Part shown: positions 25,238-36,014 of the stretch, piece after piece
Layout of the letters: each line of letters begins with the position of its first letter
Numbering within the stretch: position 1 is the first letter of the stretch
DNA from: Clostridiales bacterium
GTDB taxonomy: Bacteria; Bacillota; Clostridia; Lachnospirales; Bianqueaceae
DNA length: 64,000 nt
Assembly: GCA_024689505.1 (NCBI GenBank)
Contig: JAILDJ010000272.1
Location: forward strand, 1-64,000
Direction: 5' to 3'
Made by a program: the position numbers and the translations under genes
The notes under the pieces: generated by a model
Told to the model about the DNA's origin: nothing
Database searches by the model: none
Seen by the model: the letters and a program-made list of their open reading frames with translations, nothing else

Positions 25238-27976
25238 ATGGCTGCAAAAAAGTCGACGTCTGCTAAAAAGAAAACAACGGGGAAAACACGAACGACAAAA
25301 GCGCCTGCAACAAAAAACAGTGCTCTGTCTGATCCTGTGGTATCTGAGATCCGCAGCATCAGTATCCTGATCCTGCTGGTCATTTTGAACCTGTGCATGA
25401 TCCTGCACAATCGCATGGGCATCATTGGACGCTCGATCTATAAGTGCGGTATCGGTGTCTTCGGTTTTTCTGCTTATTTACTGTGTTTGTTCGCGCTCAT
25501 CGTGGTGATCCTTAATCTGGCGCACAAGCTGGAGGGACACACGGCAAAAGCATGGGCTGTTCTGGGCGTGATCCTGGGTCTGAGCGTGCTGCTGTATCTC
25601 ATCAATGGGGATCTGTCGGTCAAGGAGCTGAAAACCTATTATGAAAACGCTACTGCTGCCAACGGAGGCCTGCTGGGCGGTTTGATCGCGGGGTTCCTGG
25701 TACGGCTCATCGGCCGCATCGGCGCCATGGTCGTGGTACTGCTCATCCTGCTCATCACAATCGTCATCGTCACGGAACGTTCTTTGACGCGGGACCTGGG
25801 CCATGTGGCGCAGGCGTCCGCGCACGAAGTCCGTACGATGCATGAGGCTCATGTGCGCACCCGCGAGGAACGTCGTGCGGCGCTGGAAGAGAAACGCCGT
25901 GAGGAGGAGATCGCCAAAGCACGCGTTTCCCGGGAACTGCGGGAGATGGATCCGGCGGAAAAGTTCGTGCCGGAGGAAGAGCCCTCAGGTCCTGTCGTGT
26001 ATGGTGCGCGTCCGGGTTCCGGAAAACCCACTGCCGCGCCAGTTGGCAAGGGCGGTCTGGATTTTGCTTTGTTCGATGATGATGACGATTATTATCTCAA
26101 TAAAAAACGTCGGTATCAGTTGAAAAACGGCATCGAAGAGGAAGTGACGGAGGAGAAGCGGCCGCGCCGCCGCAGAACAGCTGCGGAAAAGGCAACAGTA
26201 CAGCCGGAAGCAAAGCCGGAGCCGATGGTCGAAGAGGAATCTGCGGCCTTCACGCCTTCTTCTGAGGAAGAGATCCGGATCAACATGCCCAAAACGCAGG
26301 AAACCAAAGTGGACGAATATTTGCCGGATGTGGATTTCGACGATCCGTTCACGGTAGCCGCGCCTGTGCAGAAACCGGTGAAGCCCGCTGCGTCTGGTTC
26401 CGGCCATGGCGAACGCCGCCCGAAGGTGGATTACGGCGAACAGCAGTCACTGGATCAGGAACCTGATGAACCTGAAGAACCACTGGAACTGGATGGGGAT
26501 GCGGATGTCACACCGGCTGCAGTCGTACACGAATACGTCTTCCCGCCGATCGATCTGCTTTCGCCTCCGGGCGACAGCGAGGGCGGTGAATCCTACGATG
26601 ATCTGCTGCGCAATGCCCGTACGTTGGAACAGTCACTGGCGAGCTTCGGTGTGGAAGCGAAAGTCCTGCAGGTCAATAAAGGACCTGCGGTCACCCGCTA
26701 TGAGCTGCAGCCCAGCGAAGGTGTGCGCGTCAGCCGCATCATGAACCTGGCAGATGACATCGCTTTGAACCTGGCCACATCCGGGATCCGCATCGAGGGG
26801 CCGATCCCAGGCAAAAAGGCACTGGGCATCGAAGTGCCCAACCGGGAGACTACTTCAGTCTATCTGCGGGAGGTCATCGATTCCGACCGCTTCCGCAGCC
26901 TGTCTTCACCGTTGGCCTTCGCCCTCGGCAAGGATATCGATGGCAACGTGCAGGTCACAGATATCGCCCGTATGCCGCATCTGCTCATCGCCGGCGCTAC
27001 CGGTTCCGGTAAGAGCGTCTGCATCAACTGTCTGTTGATGAGCATCATTTATAAAGCAAAACCGGAAGATGTCGGCTTGATCCTGATCGATCCTAAAGTC
27101 GTGGAACTGTCGGTGTATAATGGTGTTCCGCATCTTCTGACCCCGGTCGTGACCGATCCTAAAAAAGCGGCGCTGTCCCTGAATTGGGCGGTGCAGGAGA
27201 TGACCAAGCGTTATAAACGGTTCTCCGATGCGCAGGTCCGTGATATCAAAGGCTTCAATGAATGGGTGGAAGCCAATCCGGACTGCGGGCAGCCGCGTAT
27301 GAAGCGTATCATCATCGTGGTCGACGAGCTGGCCGACCTTATGATGGTCGCCTCCAAGGAAGTCGAGGATTACATCTGCCGCCTGGCGCAGATGGCCCGT
27401 GCAGCGGGCATCCATCTGGTCATTGCGACACAGCGTCCGTCGGTAGACGTCATCACCGGTCTGATCAAGGCCAATATCCCGTCACGTCTTGCATTTGCGG
27501 TTTCTTCCGGCATCGATTCGCGAACCATCCTGGATATGGTCGGAGCCGAGAAACTGTTGGGACGGGGCGATATGCTGTTCGCGCCGATCGGCGCTTCCAA
27601 ACCGCTGCGTATCCAGGGCGCTTTCGTTTCCGATCATGAGGTCGAGAACGTCGTAGCAGCCGTTAAACAGACGTCCGTCCTTACGGATCCGGATCTTGAG
27701 GATACGCTGCGCACCGGCGGTTCTTCCACCTCTTCCGGCGGAGCCGAGGACGACGATCTGGATGAGTTCCTGGAACAGGCGATCCAGTATGTGGTGGACA
27801 AACAGAAGGCCTCCATCAGTATGTTGCAGCGCGTGTTCCGCATCGGTTTCAACCGTGCGGCCCGCCTTATGGACGCATTGGAGGAGCGCGGGATCGTCGG
27901 CCCGGACGAGGGCAGCAAACCGCGTAAAGTGTTGATGACATCCGAAGAACTCAATGCTGAGGATGAAGAATATTAA
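25238..27976 (+). CDS. ftsK: DNA translocase FtsK/SpoIIIE
   Basis: 912 residues from ATG 25238, with TTGGAGG 5-12 nt upstream. Four N-terminal membrane helices (about 35-185), a long charged, Pro/Glu-rich linker (about 200-430), then the RecA-like motor with Walker A GATGSGKS at 586-593 and Walker [12 protein letters not shown], and a C-terminal winged-helix gamma domain ([20 protein letters not shown] onward) that reads KOPS/SRS sequences. It pumps chromosome DNA through the septum. It follows uppP by 12 nt. Confidence 0.97.
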   Translation: MAAKKSTSAKKKTTGKTRTTKAPATKNSALSDPVVSEIRSISILILLVILNLCMILHNRMGIIGRSIYKCGIGVFGFSAYLLCLFALIVVILNLAHKLEGHTAKAWAVLGVILGLSVLLYLINGDLSVKELKTYYENATAANGGLLGGLIAGFLVRLIGRIGAMVVVLLILLITIVIVTERSLTRDLGHVAQASAHEVRTMHEAHVRTREERRAALEEKRREEEIAKARVSRELREMDPAEKFVPEEEPSGPVVYGARPGSGKPTAAPVGKGGLDFALFDDDDDYYLNKKRRYQLKNGIEEEVTEEKRPRRRRTAAEKATVQPEAKPEPMVEEESAAFTPSSEEEIRINMPKTQETKVDEYLPDVDFDDPFTVAAPVQKPVKPAASGSGHGERRPKVDYGEQQSLDQEPDEPEEPLELDGDADVTPAAVVHEYVFPPIDLLSPPGDSEGGESYDDLLRNARTLEQSLASFGVEAKVLQVNKGPAVTRYELQPSEGVRVSRIMNLADDIALNLATSGIRIEGPIPGKKALGIEVPNRETTSVYLREVIDSDRFRSLSSPLAFALGKDIDGNVQVTDIARMPHLLIAGATGSGKSVCINCLLMSIIYKAKPEDVGLILIDPKVVELSVYNGVPHLLTPVVTDPKKAALSLNWAVQEMTKRYKRFSDAQVRDIKGFNEWVEANPDCGQPRMKRIIIVVDELADLMMVASKEVEDYICRLAQMARAAGIHLVIATQRPSVDVITGLIKANIPSRLAFAVSSGIDSRTILDMVGAEKLLGRGDMLFAPIGASKPLRIQGAFVSDHEVENVVAAVKQTSVLTDPDLEDTLRTGGSSTSSGGAEDDDLDEFLEQAIQYVVDKQKASISMLQRVFRIGFNRAARLMDALEERGIVGPDEGSKPRKVLMTSEELNAEDEEY

Positions 27977-27999
27977 TCAAATCAGGAGGATCCCATACC

Positions 28000-29676
28000 A
28001 TGAGCTACAAGAGTGATATCGAGATCGCAAGAGAAGCGAAAGTCCTGCCTATCACACAGGTGGCGGAGAAACTGGGCATCGAGGCCGACGACCTGGAAGC
28101 CTATGGCAAGTATAAAGCGAAGATCGCACCTTCCTATTGGGAGAAGATCAAGGACAATCCGGATGGTAAACTGGTCCTGGTCACGGCTATCAATCCTACA
28201 CCTGCGGGTGAAGGCAAGACGACGATCACCGTTGGTCTCGGCCAGGCTCTGGGACGTCTTGGGATCAAGTCCGTCATCGCTCTGCGTGAGCCTTCCCTGG
28301 GACCCTGTATGGGCGTTAAGGGCGGTGCCGCGGGCGGCGGTTACAGCCAGGTCGTTCCCATGGAAGACATCAATCTGCATTTCACTGGCGACATCCACGC
28401 CATCAGCACAGCCCACAATCTGCTGTCCGCGATGATCGATAATCATCTGCAGCAGGGCAATGCGCTGGGCATCGATCCGCGTCAGATCACCTGGAAGCGC
28501 GTCGTCGATCTGAACGATCGTGCGCTGCGTCATATCGTAGTAGGTCTGGGGGGCAAACTGCAGGGCGTTCCGCGTGAAGATGGATATATGATCACGGTCG
28601 CGTCCGAGATCATGGCGATCCTCTGCCTGTCTCGTGATCTTAAGGATCTGAAAGAACGCATCGGCCGCATCATCATCGGATACAATTACGCGGGTCAGCC
28701 TGTCACTGCGGCTGATTTGAAAGCGCAAGGCGCTATGGCAACGCTGCTGAAGGATGCTATCCATCCGAATCTGGTACAGACACTGGAAAACACGCCAGCC
28801 ATCATCCATGGAGGTCCTTTCGCGAATATCGCCCATGGCTGCAACAGTCTGCGTGCTACACGGTATGCGCTGAAAACGGCGGATGTCGTTGTTACGGAAG
28901 CCGGCTTCGGTGCCGATCTTGGTGCTGAGAAGTTCCTGGATATCAAGTGCCGCATCGGCGGCCTGAAACCTTCTGCCATCGTGCTCGTGGCCACAGTCCG
29001 CGCGCTGAAATATAACGGCGGTGTAAAACGGGATCAGCTGGGTACGGAGAATCTGGAAGCGTTGGCGGCAGGCTTCGTCAACCTCCAGAAGCATATCGAA
29101 AATCTGCAGCAGTATGACGTTCCGGTCGTCGTCACGCTGAACGCTTTTGTTACAGATACCGAAGCGGAAACCAAGTTCATCGAGGACAAAGTCCGTGCCA
29201 TGGGATGCGAATTCGCATTGGCCCGCGTCTGGGAGAAGGGCGGCGAAGGTGGAGAAGAACTGGCCAAAGCCGTGCTGAAGACCCTCGAAGAAAAGGAATC
29301 TCATTATCATCCGTTGTATCCGGATGATATGCCTCTGGACAAGAAGATCGAGACCATCGCGACAAAGATCTACGGTGCGGACGGAGTCATCTATGGCGCC
29401 GGTGTCAAGACCCGTTTGAAGAAATTCGCTGAGATGGGATTCGGCAATTGCCCGGTCTGCATCGCCAAGACGCAATACTCCCTGTCGGACAATCAGAAGA
29501 AACTGGGCCGTCCGACCGGATTCAAGATCACGATCCGTGAAGTCAATATCTCTGCCGGTGCCGGCTTTGTAGTCGCCATCGCGGGCGATATCATGACGAT
29601 GCCGGGTCTGCCGCCCGTTCCGGCTGCAGAAAACATCGACATCGATGAAAATGGTGTCATCACAGGTCTGTTCTAA
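28000..29676 (+). CDS. fhs: Formate--tetrahydrofolate ligase
   Basis: 558 residues, normal length. P-loop-like [16 protein letters not shown] near residue 65 and [20 protein letters not shown] are family hallmarks. It makes 10-formyl-THF from formate, ATP and THF, feeding one-carbon metabolism together with FolD encoded next. The ribosome site is AGGAGG 8-13 nt before the ATG. Both enzymes also occur in acetogens, but no other Wood-Ljungdahl gene is in the window, so a biosynthetic role is safer. Confidence 0.98.
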   Translation: MSYKSDIEIAREAKVLPITQVAEKLGIEADDLEAYGKYKAKIAPSYWEKIKDNPDGKLVLVTAINPTPAGEGKTTITVGLGQALGRLGIKSVIALREPSLGPCMGVKGGAAGGGYSQVVPMEDINLHFTGDIHAISTAHNLLSAMIDNHLQQGNALGIDPRQITWKRVVDLNDRALRHIVVGLGGKLQGVPREDGYMITVASEIMAILCLSRDLKDLKERIGRIIIGYNYAGQPVTAADLKAQGAMATLLKDAIHPNLVQTLENTPAIIHGGPFANIAHGCNSLRATRYALKTADVVVTEAGFGADLGAEKFLDIKCRIGGLKPSAIVLVATVRALKYNGGVKRDQLGTENLEALAAGFVNLQKHIENLQQYDVPVVVTLNAFVTDTEAETKFIEDKVRAMGCEFALARVWEKGGEGGEELAKAVLKTLEEKESHYHPLYPDDMPLDKKIETIATKIYGADGVIYGAGVKTRLKKFAEMGFGNCPVCIAKTQYSLSDNQKKLGRPTGFKITIREVNISAGAGFVVAIAGDIMTMPGLPPVPAAENIDIDENGVITGLF

Positions 29677-29689
29677 AAAAGGAGAAAGC

Positions 29690-30547
29690 ATGGAAACCAA
29701 GATCATAGATGGAAAAAAGATCGCGCGTGAGATCCGTGCCGAATTGAAGGAGCGTATCGCCGCCCACGTGGCGGCGGGTCGCCCCACGCCGAAAATGACG
29801 GTCATCCTGGTCGGAGATGATCCGGCTTCGCAGGTCTATGTTGCCAATAAGGAGAAGGCCTGCGGCTGGATCCGGATGGAGTCGGAAACACTGCGTATGC
29901 CTGCATCCACGACGACGGAAGAAGTCATTGCGGCGATCGAACAGTTGAATCAGGACGAAACCGTGCACGGGATCCTCGTGCAGCTGCCGGTGCCTGAGCA
30001 GATCGATAAAGCGGCCGTGCTGAAGACCATCGATCCACGCAAAGACGTGGACGGTTTCCATGTCATCAATGCCGGACAGTTGTTCACCGGCACGGGAGAT
30101 CCTCTGGTCGCCTGCACACCGTCCGGCATCATCCAGATGCTGAAACGCTCCGGGATCGAGATCACTGGGAAAAACTGCGTTGTTGCCGGCCGCAGCAATA
30201 TCGTGGGCAAGCCCATGGCGATGCTCATGATGAATGAGAATGCGACGGTCACGGTCATCCATACCCGTACGAAGGACGATCGTGAGTTCATCAAAAACGC
30301 GGATATCTTCATCTCCGCTGTGGGGCGTCCCAAACGCTTCACAGGTGATGATATCAAAGAAGGCGCCGTAGTGATCGACGTGGGGATCCATCGCACCGAA
30401 GAAGGCTTATGCGGGGATTGCGATTATGAATCCATGCTTGGCAAGGCTTCTTATATCACACCCGTACCAGGCGGCGTCGGTCCTATGACGATCGCCATGC
30501 TGCTCAGCAACTGTCTGAAAGCTTATGAGGGTCAAATATGCCAGTAA
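29690..30547 (+). CDS. folD: Bifunctional methylenetetrahydrofolate dehydrogenase/cyclohydrolase
   Basis: 285 residues from ATG 29690 behind AAAAAAGGAGAAAGC. Motifs: VGDDPASQVYVANKEKAC with the catalytic lysine, HGILVQLPVP, IDPRKDVDGFH, VVAGRSNIVGKP and TPVPGGVGPMT. It interconverts 5,10-methylene-THF and 10-formyl-THF. It lies 13 nt after fhs, and the next gene overlaps its end by 10 nt. Confidence 0.98.
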   Translation: METKIIDGKKIAREIRAELKERIAAHVAAGRPTPKMTVILVGDDPASQVYVANKEKACGWIRMESETLRMPASTTTEEVIAAIEQLNQDETVHGILVQLPVPEQIDKAAVLKTIDPRKDVDGFHVINAGQLFTGTGDPLVACTPSGIIQMLKRSGIEITGKNCVVAGRSNIVGKPMAMLMMNENATVTVIHTRTKDDREFIKNADIFISAVGRPKRFTGDDIKEGAVVIDVGIHRTEEGLCGDCDYESMLGKASYITPVPGGVGPMTIAMLLSNCLKAYEGQICQ

Positions 30548-31881
30548 CTGTATCGTTCGTATCCCTTGGCTGTGATAAAAACACGGTCGACAGCGAGATC
30601 ATGCTGGAGCGCTTGCTGGAAAACGGGTACGAACTTGTCAAGGATGATGCTTTAGCTGAGGTGATCATCATCAATACCTGTGGTTTCATCCAGTCGGCAC
30701 AGGAGGAATCGATCGAAACCATCCTGGAGATGGCTGCGTATAAGGAATCCGGCTGCTGTAAAAAACTGGTCGTGACGGGCTGCCTTGCCCAACGCTTCGC
30801 CAAGGAGATCGGTGAGGATCTGCCGGAGGTCGATGCGGTGGTGGGGACCGGAAGCTACGAGGAGATCGTTGAAGTGCTGGATGAGCTGCTGGACTCTGAT
30901 CAGAAGATCGTCCGTCTTGGCGCTTTGCCGGATCGGGATCTCGGATATCAAAAGCGTTTGCTTTCCACGACAGGATACTATGAATATATCAAGATCGCGG
31001 AAGGCTGCGATAATTTCTGCACGTACTGTACCATCCCTTCGATCCGTGGACGCTATCGCTCACGTAAGGCGGAGGATATCATACGGGAGGTGCGGGATCT
31101 CGCGGAGCAGGGCGTGACGGAGCTGATGGTCGTGGCGCAGGACATCACGAAATACGGTAAGGATCTGGACGAGGATATCGATCTGTCAGATCTGCTGTAT
31201 ATGATGTGCCGGGTCGAGGGTATCCATTGGATCCGCCTCCTGTACTGCTATCCGGAGGATATCACCGAGAAGCTCATTCGGACGATGGCGTCGGAAGAGA
31301 AGATCCTTCCATATATCGATATGCCGATCCAGCATTGTTCCGACAGTGTCTTGAAGCGTATGAACCGCAAACATTCCAAGGCTATATTGCAGCAGGTCAT
31401 GGATCAACTGCGGGATGCGATGCCGGAAGTCTGCATCCGTACGACGCTCATCACCGGTTTTCCAGGAGAGACAGAAGCGGAATTCGAGGAAATGTGTGAT
31501 TTCGTCAACGAGGCTGGTTTTGATCGGTTGGGCGTCTTCACCTATTCTCAGGAAGAGGGTACTCCGGCAGCCCGCATGAAGGATCAGGTGCCGGAAGAAG
31601 AGAAAGAACGCCGCAAGGATGTCCTGATGCAGATCCAGCAGCAGGTCAGCCGGGAGATCTCGGAGTCCTTGATCGGGAGTGAAATGGAAGTCATCGTTGA
31701 AGGAGAGATCCCTGACGCGGTGGAGGAAGGGCATGTATACAGCGCGCGATCGTACCGGGATGCTCCGGATATCGACGGGTTCGTGTTTGTTACTACGGAG
31801 GAGCCGCATCAGTCGGGCGACTATATCCGCTGCCGCATCAGCGGTGCCTATGAGTACGACTTGATTGGAGAAGAGATCTGA
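30538..31881 (+). CDS. rimO: Ribosomal protein S12 methylthiotransferase
   Basis: 447 residues. N-terminal UPF0004 domain with three iron-sulfur cysteines (SLGCDKN, NTCGF, TGCLAQR), a radical-SAM core with C-x3-C-x2-C in EGCDNFCTYC, and a C-terminal TRAM domain. The GRYRSRKAEDI text separates RimO from the tRNA enzyme MiaB. It methylthiolates an Asp of ribosomal protein S12. The rimO-pgsA-cinA-recA order is common in Firmicutes. It overlaps both neighbours. Confidence 0.96.
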   Translation: MPVTVSFVSLGCDKNTVDSEIMLERLLENGYELVKDDALAEVIIINTCGFIQSAQEESIETILEMAAYKESGCCKKLVVTGCLAQRFAKEIGEDLPEVDAVVGTGSYEEIVEVLDELLDSDQKIVRLGALPDRDLGYQKRLLSTTGYYEYIKIAEGCDNFCTYCTIPSIRGRYRSRKAEDIIREVRDLAEQGVTELMVVAQDITKYGKDLDEDIDLSDLLYMMCRVEGIHWIRLLYCYPEDITEKLIRTMASEEKILPYIDMPIQHCSDSVLKRMNRKHSKAILQQVMDQLRDAMPEVCIRTTLITGFPGETEAEFEEMCDFVNEAGFDRLGVFTYSQEEGTPAARMKDQVPEEEKERRKDVLMQIQQQVSREISESLIGSEMEVIVEGEIPDAVEEGHVYSARSYRDAPDIDGFVFVTTEEPHQSGDYIRCRISGAYEYDLIGEEI

Positions 31882-32447
31882 TGGAAGCTAAGAAAAAGAT
31901 CGATCTGAATATCGCGAATAAGCTGACGATCCTCAGGGTCCTGCTGATCCCGGTATTCATTGTACTGTACATGACGAAACTGCTGCCGCATCCTTGGAAC
32001 CGTATCGTCGCATTGGCGGTGTTTGCGCTTGCTTCCTATACCGATCATTTGGATGGATATCTGGCGCGCAGCCGCGGACTGGTCACGGATTTCGGCAAGT
32101 TCATGGATCCGTTGGCAGATAAATTGCTGGTCATCTCCGCGCTGATCTGCTTTGTAGAACGAGGAGAATTGGCCGGCTGGATCGTGATCATCATCGTGGC
32201 ACGCGAATTCATCATCAGCGGTTTTCGCCTGGTAGCCGCCTCCAAGGGAGTCGTGATCGCGGCGGCCATGCTGGGCAAGATCAAGACGGTCGTCCAGATG
32301 ATCATGGCGATGCTGATCATTCTGGGTTGGCAGTATAACTGGTATCAGATCCTGATCACGATCAGCGCATATCTGTCCATGATCCTTTCGATCGCATCTG
32401 TTATCGAATATATCTACAAAAACAGGGAAGTACTGTATGAAGAATAA
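31881..32447 (+). CDS. pgsA: CDP-diacylglycerol--glycerol-3-phosphate 3-phosphatidyltransferase
   Basis: 188 residues with about five membrane helices. The CDP-alcohol phosphotransferase motif is complete: DHLDGYLAR, then G-x3-D-x3-D in FGKFMDPLADK. It makes phosphatidylglycerol phosphate, precursor of phosphatidylglycerol and cardiolipin. The ATG shares one base with the rimO stop (TGATG), and cinA overlaps its end by 11 nt, so the three are translationally coupled. Confidence 0.95.
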   Translation: MEAKKKIDLNIANKLTILRVLLIPVFIVLYMTKLLPHPWNRIVALAVFALASYTDHLDGYLARSRGLVTDFGKFMDPLADKLLVISALICFVERGELAGWIVIIIVAREFIISGFRLVAASKGVVIAAAMLGKIKTVVQMIMAMLIILGWQYNWYQILITISAYLSMILSIASVIEYIYKNREVLYEE

Positions 32448-33702
32448 AGAGTGGTCCGCGGAGATCATCGCCATCGGGACCGAGATCCTGCTGGGAGATA
32501 TCGTCAATACCAACGCTTCCTACATTGCAAGAGGACTGGCGGCACTGGGGATCGATCTGTTCCATCAGCAGGTGGTCGGAGATAATCCTGACCGGGTCCT
32601 GGATGCGTTCCGATTGGCTTTTGACAGGGCGGATATCGTGATCACCACAGGAGGCCTTGGCCCCACGGGAGATGACCTGTCCAAAGAGATGGGAGCCAGA
32701 TATTTCGATGTGCCCATGGAAGAGAACCGGGAGGCGCGGACCAATATCGAGGACCGTCTCAGACAGATGCACCGTGAGATCACGCCGAACAACTGGAAGC
32801 AGGCCATGCTGCCGCAAGGGGCCGTACCTTTGCAGAATGCACATGGTACAGCGCCGGGTTTCATCTTGCGCAAGGAGGACAAGATCCTCATCATGCTGCC
32901 TGGACCGCCATCGGAAATGCGGCCTATGTTCGATGCGCAGGTGTGTCCTTATCTAAGAAGCCTTTCGGGGGAGGTCATGCTTTCTCGGACGCTGCATTTG
33001 TGCGGGATCGGGGAATCCGCCCTGGAATACCGATTGCATGAGCGCATGGAGCGTATGACCAATCCCACGTTGGCCCCATATGCCAAGACGGGCATGGTGG
33101 ATCTTCGGATCACGGCGAAAGCTGCGACGCAGGAAGAAGCACTGGCATTGATCTATCCGGTCGAAGCGGAGCTTAGACAGGAATTGGGTACATTGATCTA
33201 TGGATCAGATGATGATACTTTAGAAAGTGTAGTCGGCCAACTGCTGATCAAGAAAAAAATAACGGTCAGCGCGGCGGAATCGTGCACAGGAGGCCTTTTT
33301 TCCGGACAGCTGATCAATTATAATGGGATATCGGAAGTGTACAAAGCCGGTTTCATTACATATGCCAACGAGGCCAAGGAGCAGTTTCTAGGCGTCCCTC
33401 ACGAGGTACTCCTCCAGCATGGAGCAGTCAGTGAGCAGACAGCCCGTGCCATGGCGGAAGGGGCAGCCCGTGCTGCTGGAACGGATGCTGCGGTCGCTGT
33501 TACCGGGATCGCAGGACCGGGCGGCGGTACGTCTGAGAAACCGGTCGGACTCATCTATGTGGGGGTCACCGTGCGGGGCAGGACGGAAGTCCTGGAACTG
33601 CATCTGAAGGGCGACCGTCAGGAGAACCGCCATCGTACGGTCATCCAGGCACTGAACAAACTCAGGCTCATGATCCTGGAGGAGCCGGATCCGGAAAGTT
33701 GA
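32437..33702 (+). CDS. cinA: CinA family protein (competence/damage-inducible, NMN amidase type)
   Basis: 421 residues. N-terminal molybdopterin-binding-like domain ([31 protein letters not shown]) and C-terminal CinA domain ([35 protein letters not shown]). The C-terminal domain deamidates nicotinamide mononucleotide and the N-terminal one can hydrolyse ADP-ribose in studied homologues. It directly precedes recA, as in many Firmicutes where both are expressed in competence. Confidence 0.96.
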   Translation: MKNKEWSAEIIAIGTEILLGDIVNTNASYIARGLAALGIDLFHQQVVGDNPDRVLDAFRLAFDRADIVITTGGLGPTGDDLSKEMGARYFDVPMEENREARTNIEDRLRQMHREITPNNWKQAMLPQGAVPLQNAHGTAPGFILRKEDKILIMLPGPPSEMRPMFDAQVCPYLRSLSGEVMLSRTLHLCGIGESALEYRLHERMERMTNPTLAPYAKTGMVDLRITAKAATQEEALALIYPVEAELRQELGTLIYGSDDDTLESVVGQLLIKKKITVSAAESCTGGLFSGQLINYNGISEVYKAGFITYANEAKEQFLGVPHEVLLQHGAVSEQTARAMAEGAARAAGTDAAVAVTGIAGPGGGTSEKPVGLIYVGVTVRGRTEVLELHLKGDRQENRHRTVIQALNKLRLMILEEPDPES

Positions 33703-33784
33703 GATTTTTTATAAAAACACTGTACACACATCAAAAAACAGCCTTATATACACTATAGAGATTATTTCAGGAGGTATCTTAATC

Positions 33785-34813
33785 ATGGCAGGAAATGAAA
33801 GACAAAAAGCATTGGAGGCCGCCATCTCACAGATCCAGAAAAGCTACGGCCAAGGTGCGATCATGAAACTGGGCGAGTCCGTCAGTATGAACGTCGAAAC
33901 CATCCCGACCGGCTCCTTAAGCCTGGATGCAGCACTTGGCGTCGGTGGAATTCCGCGCGGCCGTATCATCGAGATCTATGGACCGGAATCCAGTGGTAAA
34001 ACCACGGTTGCGCTGCACATGGTCGCAGAAGCGCAGAAGCGCGGCGGCATTGCCGGTTATATCGATGCGGAGCACGCTATGGATCCGACGTACGCGCGCA
34101 ATCTGGGTGTAGATATCGAAAACCTGTACATTTCTCAGCCGGACAACGGCGAGCAGGCACTGGAGATCACGGAGACCATGGTCCGTTCCGGCGCCATGGA
34201 TATCGTAGTCGTGGACTCTGTTGCGGCTCTGGTCCCCAAGGCGGAGATCGATGGCGAAATGGGTGATTCCCATGTCGGCCTGCAGGCGCGTCTTATGTCG
34301 CAGGCGCTGCGTAAGCTGACGGGAGCGATCAATAAATCCAACTGCATCGTTGTCTTCATCAACCAACTGCGTGAAAAAGTCGGCGTTATGTTTGGCAATC
34401 CTGAAACTACCACCGGCGGCCGTGCACTGAAGTTCTATGCTTCTGTACGTCTGGATGTGCGTCGCATCGAAACACTGAAAGCAAACGGTGAATTCATTGG
34501 CAACCATGTCCGTGTCAAGGTCGTAAAGAACAAGGTAGCACCTCCGTTCAAGGAAGCGGAATTCGATATCATGTACGGGCAGGGCATCTCTCGTGAGGGC
34601 GATATCCTGGATCTTGCAGCCAACGAAGGTATCGTTGTCAAGAGCGGCGCATGGTACAACTATAACGACGAGCGTCTGGGACAGGGCCGTGAAAACGTGA
34701 AAAAACTGTTGCACGACAATCCTGAACTTATGGCCGAGATCGAGCACAAAGTCCGTGTCAAACTGGGCTTCGATGCCGCCACGGAAGAAGCGGAAGCGGA
34801 AACTGAAGAGTAA
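33785..34813 (+). CDS. recA: Recombinase RecA
   Basis: 342 residues. Walker [21 protein letters not shown], the L2-adjacent [20 protein letters not shown] region and the acidic C-terminal tail (EEAEAETEE) are all present. It forms filaments on single-stranded DNA for recombination and SOS induction. The 82-nt gap after cinA is AT-rich; no GAAC-N4-GTTC LexA/DinR box is visible in it. The ribosome site is TCAGGAGGTATC. recX follows. Confidence 0.99.
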   Translation: MAGNERQKALEAAISQIQKSYGQGAIMKLGESVSMNVETIPTGSLSLDAALGVGGIPRGRIIEIYGPESSGKTTVALHMVAEAQKRGGIAGYIDAEHAMDPTYARNLGVDIENLYISQPDNGEQALEITETMVRSGAMDIVVVDSVAALVPKAEIDGEMGDSHVGLQARLMSQALRKLTGAINKSNCIVVFINQLREKVGVMFGNPETTTGGRALKFYASVRLDVRRIETLKANGEFIGNHVRVKVVKNKVAPPFKEAEFDIMYGQGISREGDILDLAANEGIVVKSGAWYNYNDERLGQGRENVKKLLHDNPELMAEIEHKVRVKLGFDAATEEAEAETEE

Positions 34814-34828
34814 GCAATCCAAAACCAT

Positions 34829-35359
34829 ATGAGAACTGCAGGAAAAAACAAGCGCCGGATCCCGGAGTTTACTTCGGAATCCGAGCGCAGTTCTTTTTAC
34901 AGGAATGAAGCGCTGCATTTTTTGGATTTCAAAATGCGGACGGAGGCAGAGATTCGTACGCATTTAAAGGAAAAACAATGTCCGCAGGAAGTATCCGATG
35001 AGGTGTTGGATTTCCTGAAGGAATATCACTATGTGGATGATGCGCGTTATGCACTCTTGTTCATACGCCAGGAACAAGAACTGCATCATCGTTCGCGTAA
35101 GGACATTGCTAACCGCCTGCTCAGCAAGGGTATCGATGGGGCGCTGATCGCGTCTGCCTTCGACGAAAACGGGGCGGATGAAGAGACTGAGCTGGAGATG
35201 GCGCGGTGGCATGTTCAGAAAAAGACCAGATCTGATGCGGTCGGTGCGGATAAACTCATGGCCTTTCTGGAAAGAAAAGGCTTTTCTTATCGCACCATCA
35301 AATCGGTGCTTCAGGAAGTGGAAACTTCCGAAGAATCGTGGTTGGATGATACTATGTAA
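34829..35359 (+). CDS. recX: Regulatory protein RecX
   Basis: 176 residues. Three-helix RecX repeats are readable: LHFLDFKMRTEAEIRTHLKE, YVDDARYALLFIRQ and SRKDIANRLLSKGIDGALI. RecX limits RecA filament growth. It starts 15 nt after the recA stop without an obvious ribosome site, so it may be expressed at a low level, as is usual for RecX, by read-through and coupling. A terminator follows. Confidence 0.9.
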   Translation: MRTAGKNKRRIPEFTSESERSSFYRNEALHFLDFKMRTEAEIRTHLKEKQCPQEVSDEVLDFLKEYHYVDDARYALLFIRQEQELHHRSRKDIANRLLSKGIDGALIASAFDENGADEETELEMARWHVQKKTRSDAVGADKLMAFLERKGFSYRTIKSVLQEVETSEESWLDDTM

Positions 35360-35364
35360 ATGAC

Positions 35365-35391
35365 GAGACGGGTATTGTTCCGTCTCTTTTT
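35365..35391 (+). terminator. Intrinsic terminator after recX
   Basis: Stem GAGACGG/CCGTCTC with an 8-nt loop, then a T-run. It closes the uppP-recX cluster. Confidence 0.9.
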
Positions 35392-35400
35392 CATAAAGAT

Positions 35401-35435
35401 TGTAAGATATCGTTTGTTTTGTCGTCATTAAGGGT
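35401..35435 (+). promoter_or_regulatory. Candidate ECF promoter of the sigma-serpin operon
   Basis: TGTAAG (35401-35406), 16 bp and CGTC (35423-35426) resemble ECF sigma promoters, and ATTAAGGGT follows, as after the CGTC of the two sites at 16372 and 18488. The -35-like part differs from those sites. Autoregulation would be typical for an ECF operon. Confidence 0.45.
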
Positions 35436-35453
35436 GAAAAGGAGGTGGGTGCA

Positions 35454-36014
35454 TTGGAAGATGAGCAGATCGTGCAGCTGTATTGGGACAGGAACGAGTC
35501 CGCGATCGAGGAATCATCGAAGAAATATGGGTCCTACGTGCGTCAGATCGCCTGCCGGATCCTGAACGACATCGCGGATGCGGAGGAATGTGTAAATGAT
35601 ACCTGGCTCCGGGCTTGGAACGCTATACCTCCGCAGAGGCCCACTGTTTTAGGCGCTTTTTTCGGAAAGATCACCAGAAATCTGTCTTTTGACATGTACA
35701 GAAAAGCGCGCCGGGGTAAAAGAGGCGGCACTGAGATCGATCTGGTCCTGGATGAACTGGGCGAGTGCGTCTCCGGGCAGGAGGATACGGAGACACGGTG
35801 GGAGTCAAAAGAACTGGTGCGGGAGATCAACAGATTCTTGAATTCTCTGCCGCGGACGAAGCGAGACATGTTCGTTCTTCGTTACTGGTATGCGGACAGC
35901 ATCCATGCGATCGCGGATCGATATCAGACCACCGAGAACAATGTATCTGTGACCTTAAGCCGCCTGAGAAAAAAACTGCGCACACATCTGACAGAAAGAG
36001 GGTATGATATATGA
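35454..36014 (+). CDS. ECF-type RNA polymerase sigma factor
   Basis: 186 residues from TTG 35454, 7 nt after GGAGGT; an upstream GTG at 35445 overlaps the ribosome site itself. Region 2 is at about 10-80 (YVRQIACRILNDIADAEECVNDTWLRAW, read in two parts) and region 4 at about 115-180 (LPRTKRDMFVLRYWY, QTTENNVSVTLSRLRKKLR). Regions 1 and 3 are absent. The stop overlaps the ATG of the serpin gene (ATGA), the usual arrangement for a sigma and its membrane anti-sigma or sensor. No SnoaL or other C-terminal extension. Confidence 0.93.
   Translation: MEDEQIVQLYWDRNESAIEESSKKYGSYVRQIACRILNDIADAEECVNDTWLRAWNAIPPQRPTVLGAFFGKITRNLSFDMYRKARRGKRGGTEIDLVLDELGECVSGQEDTETRWESKELVREINRFLNSLPRTKRDMFVLRYWYADSIHAIADRYQTTENNVSVTLSRLRKKLRTHLTERGYDI

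Noticed and set aside
27982..29805. 607-codon open frame opposite fhs
   Set aside because: Same reason: antisense shadow of a clear gene, no start signal.
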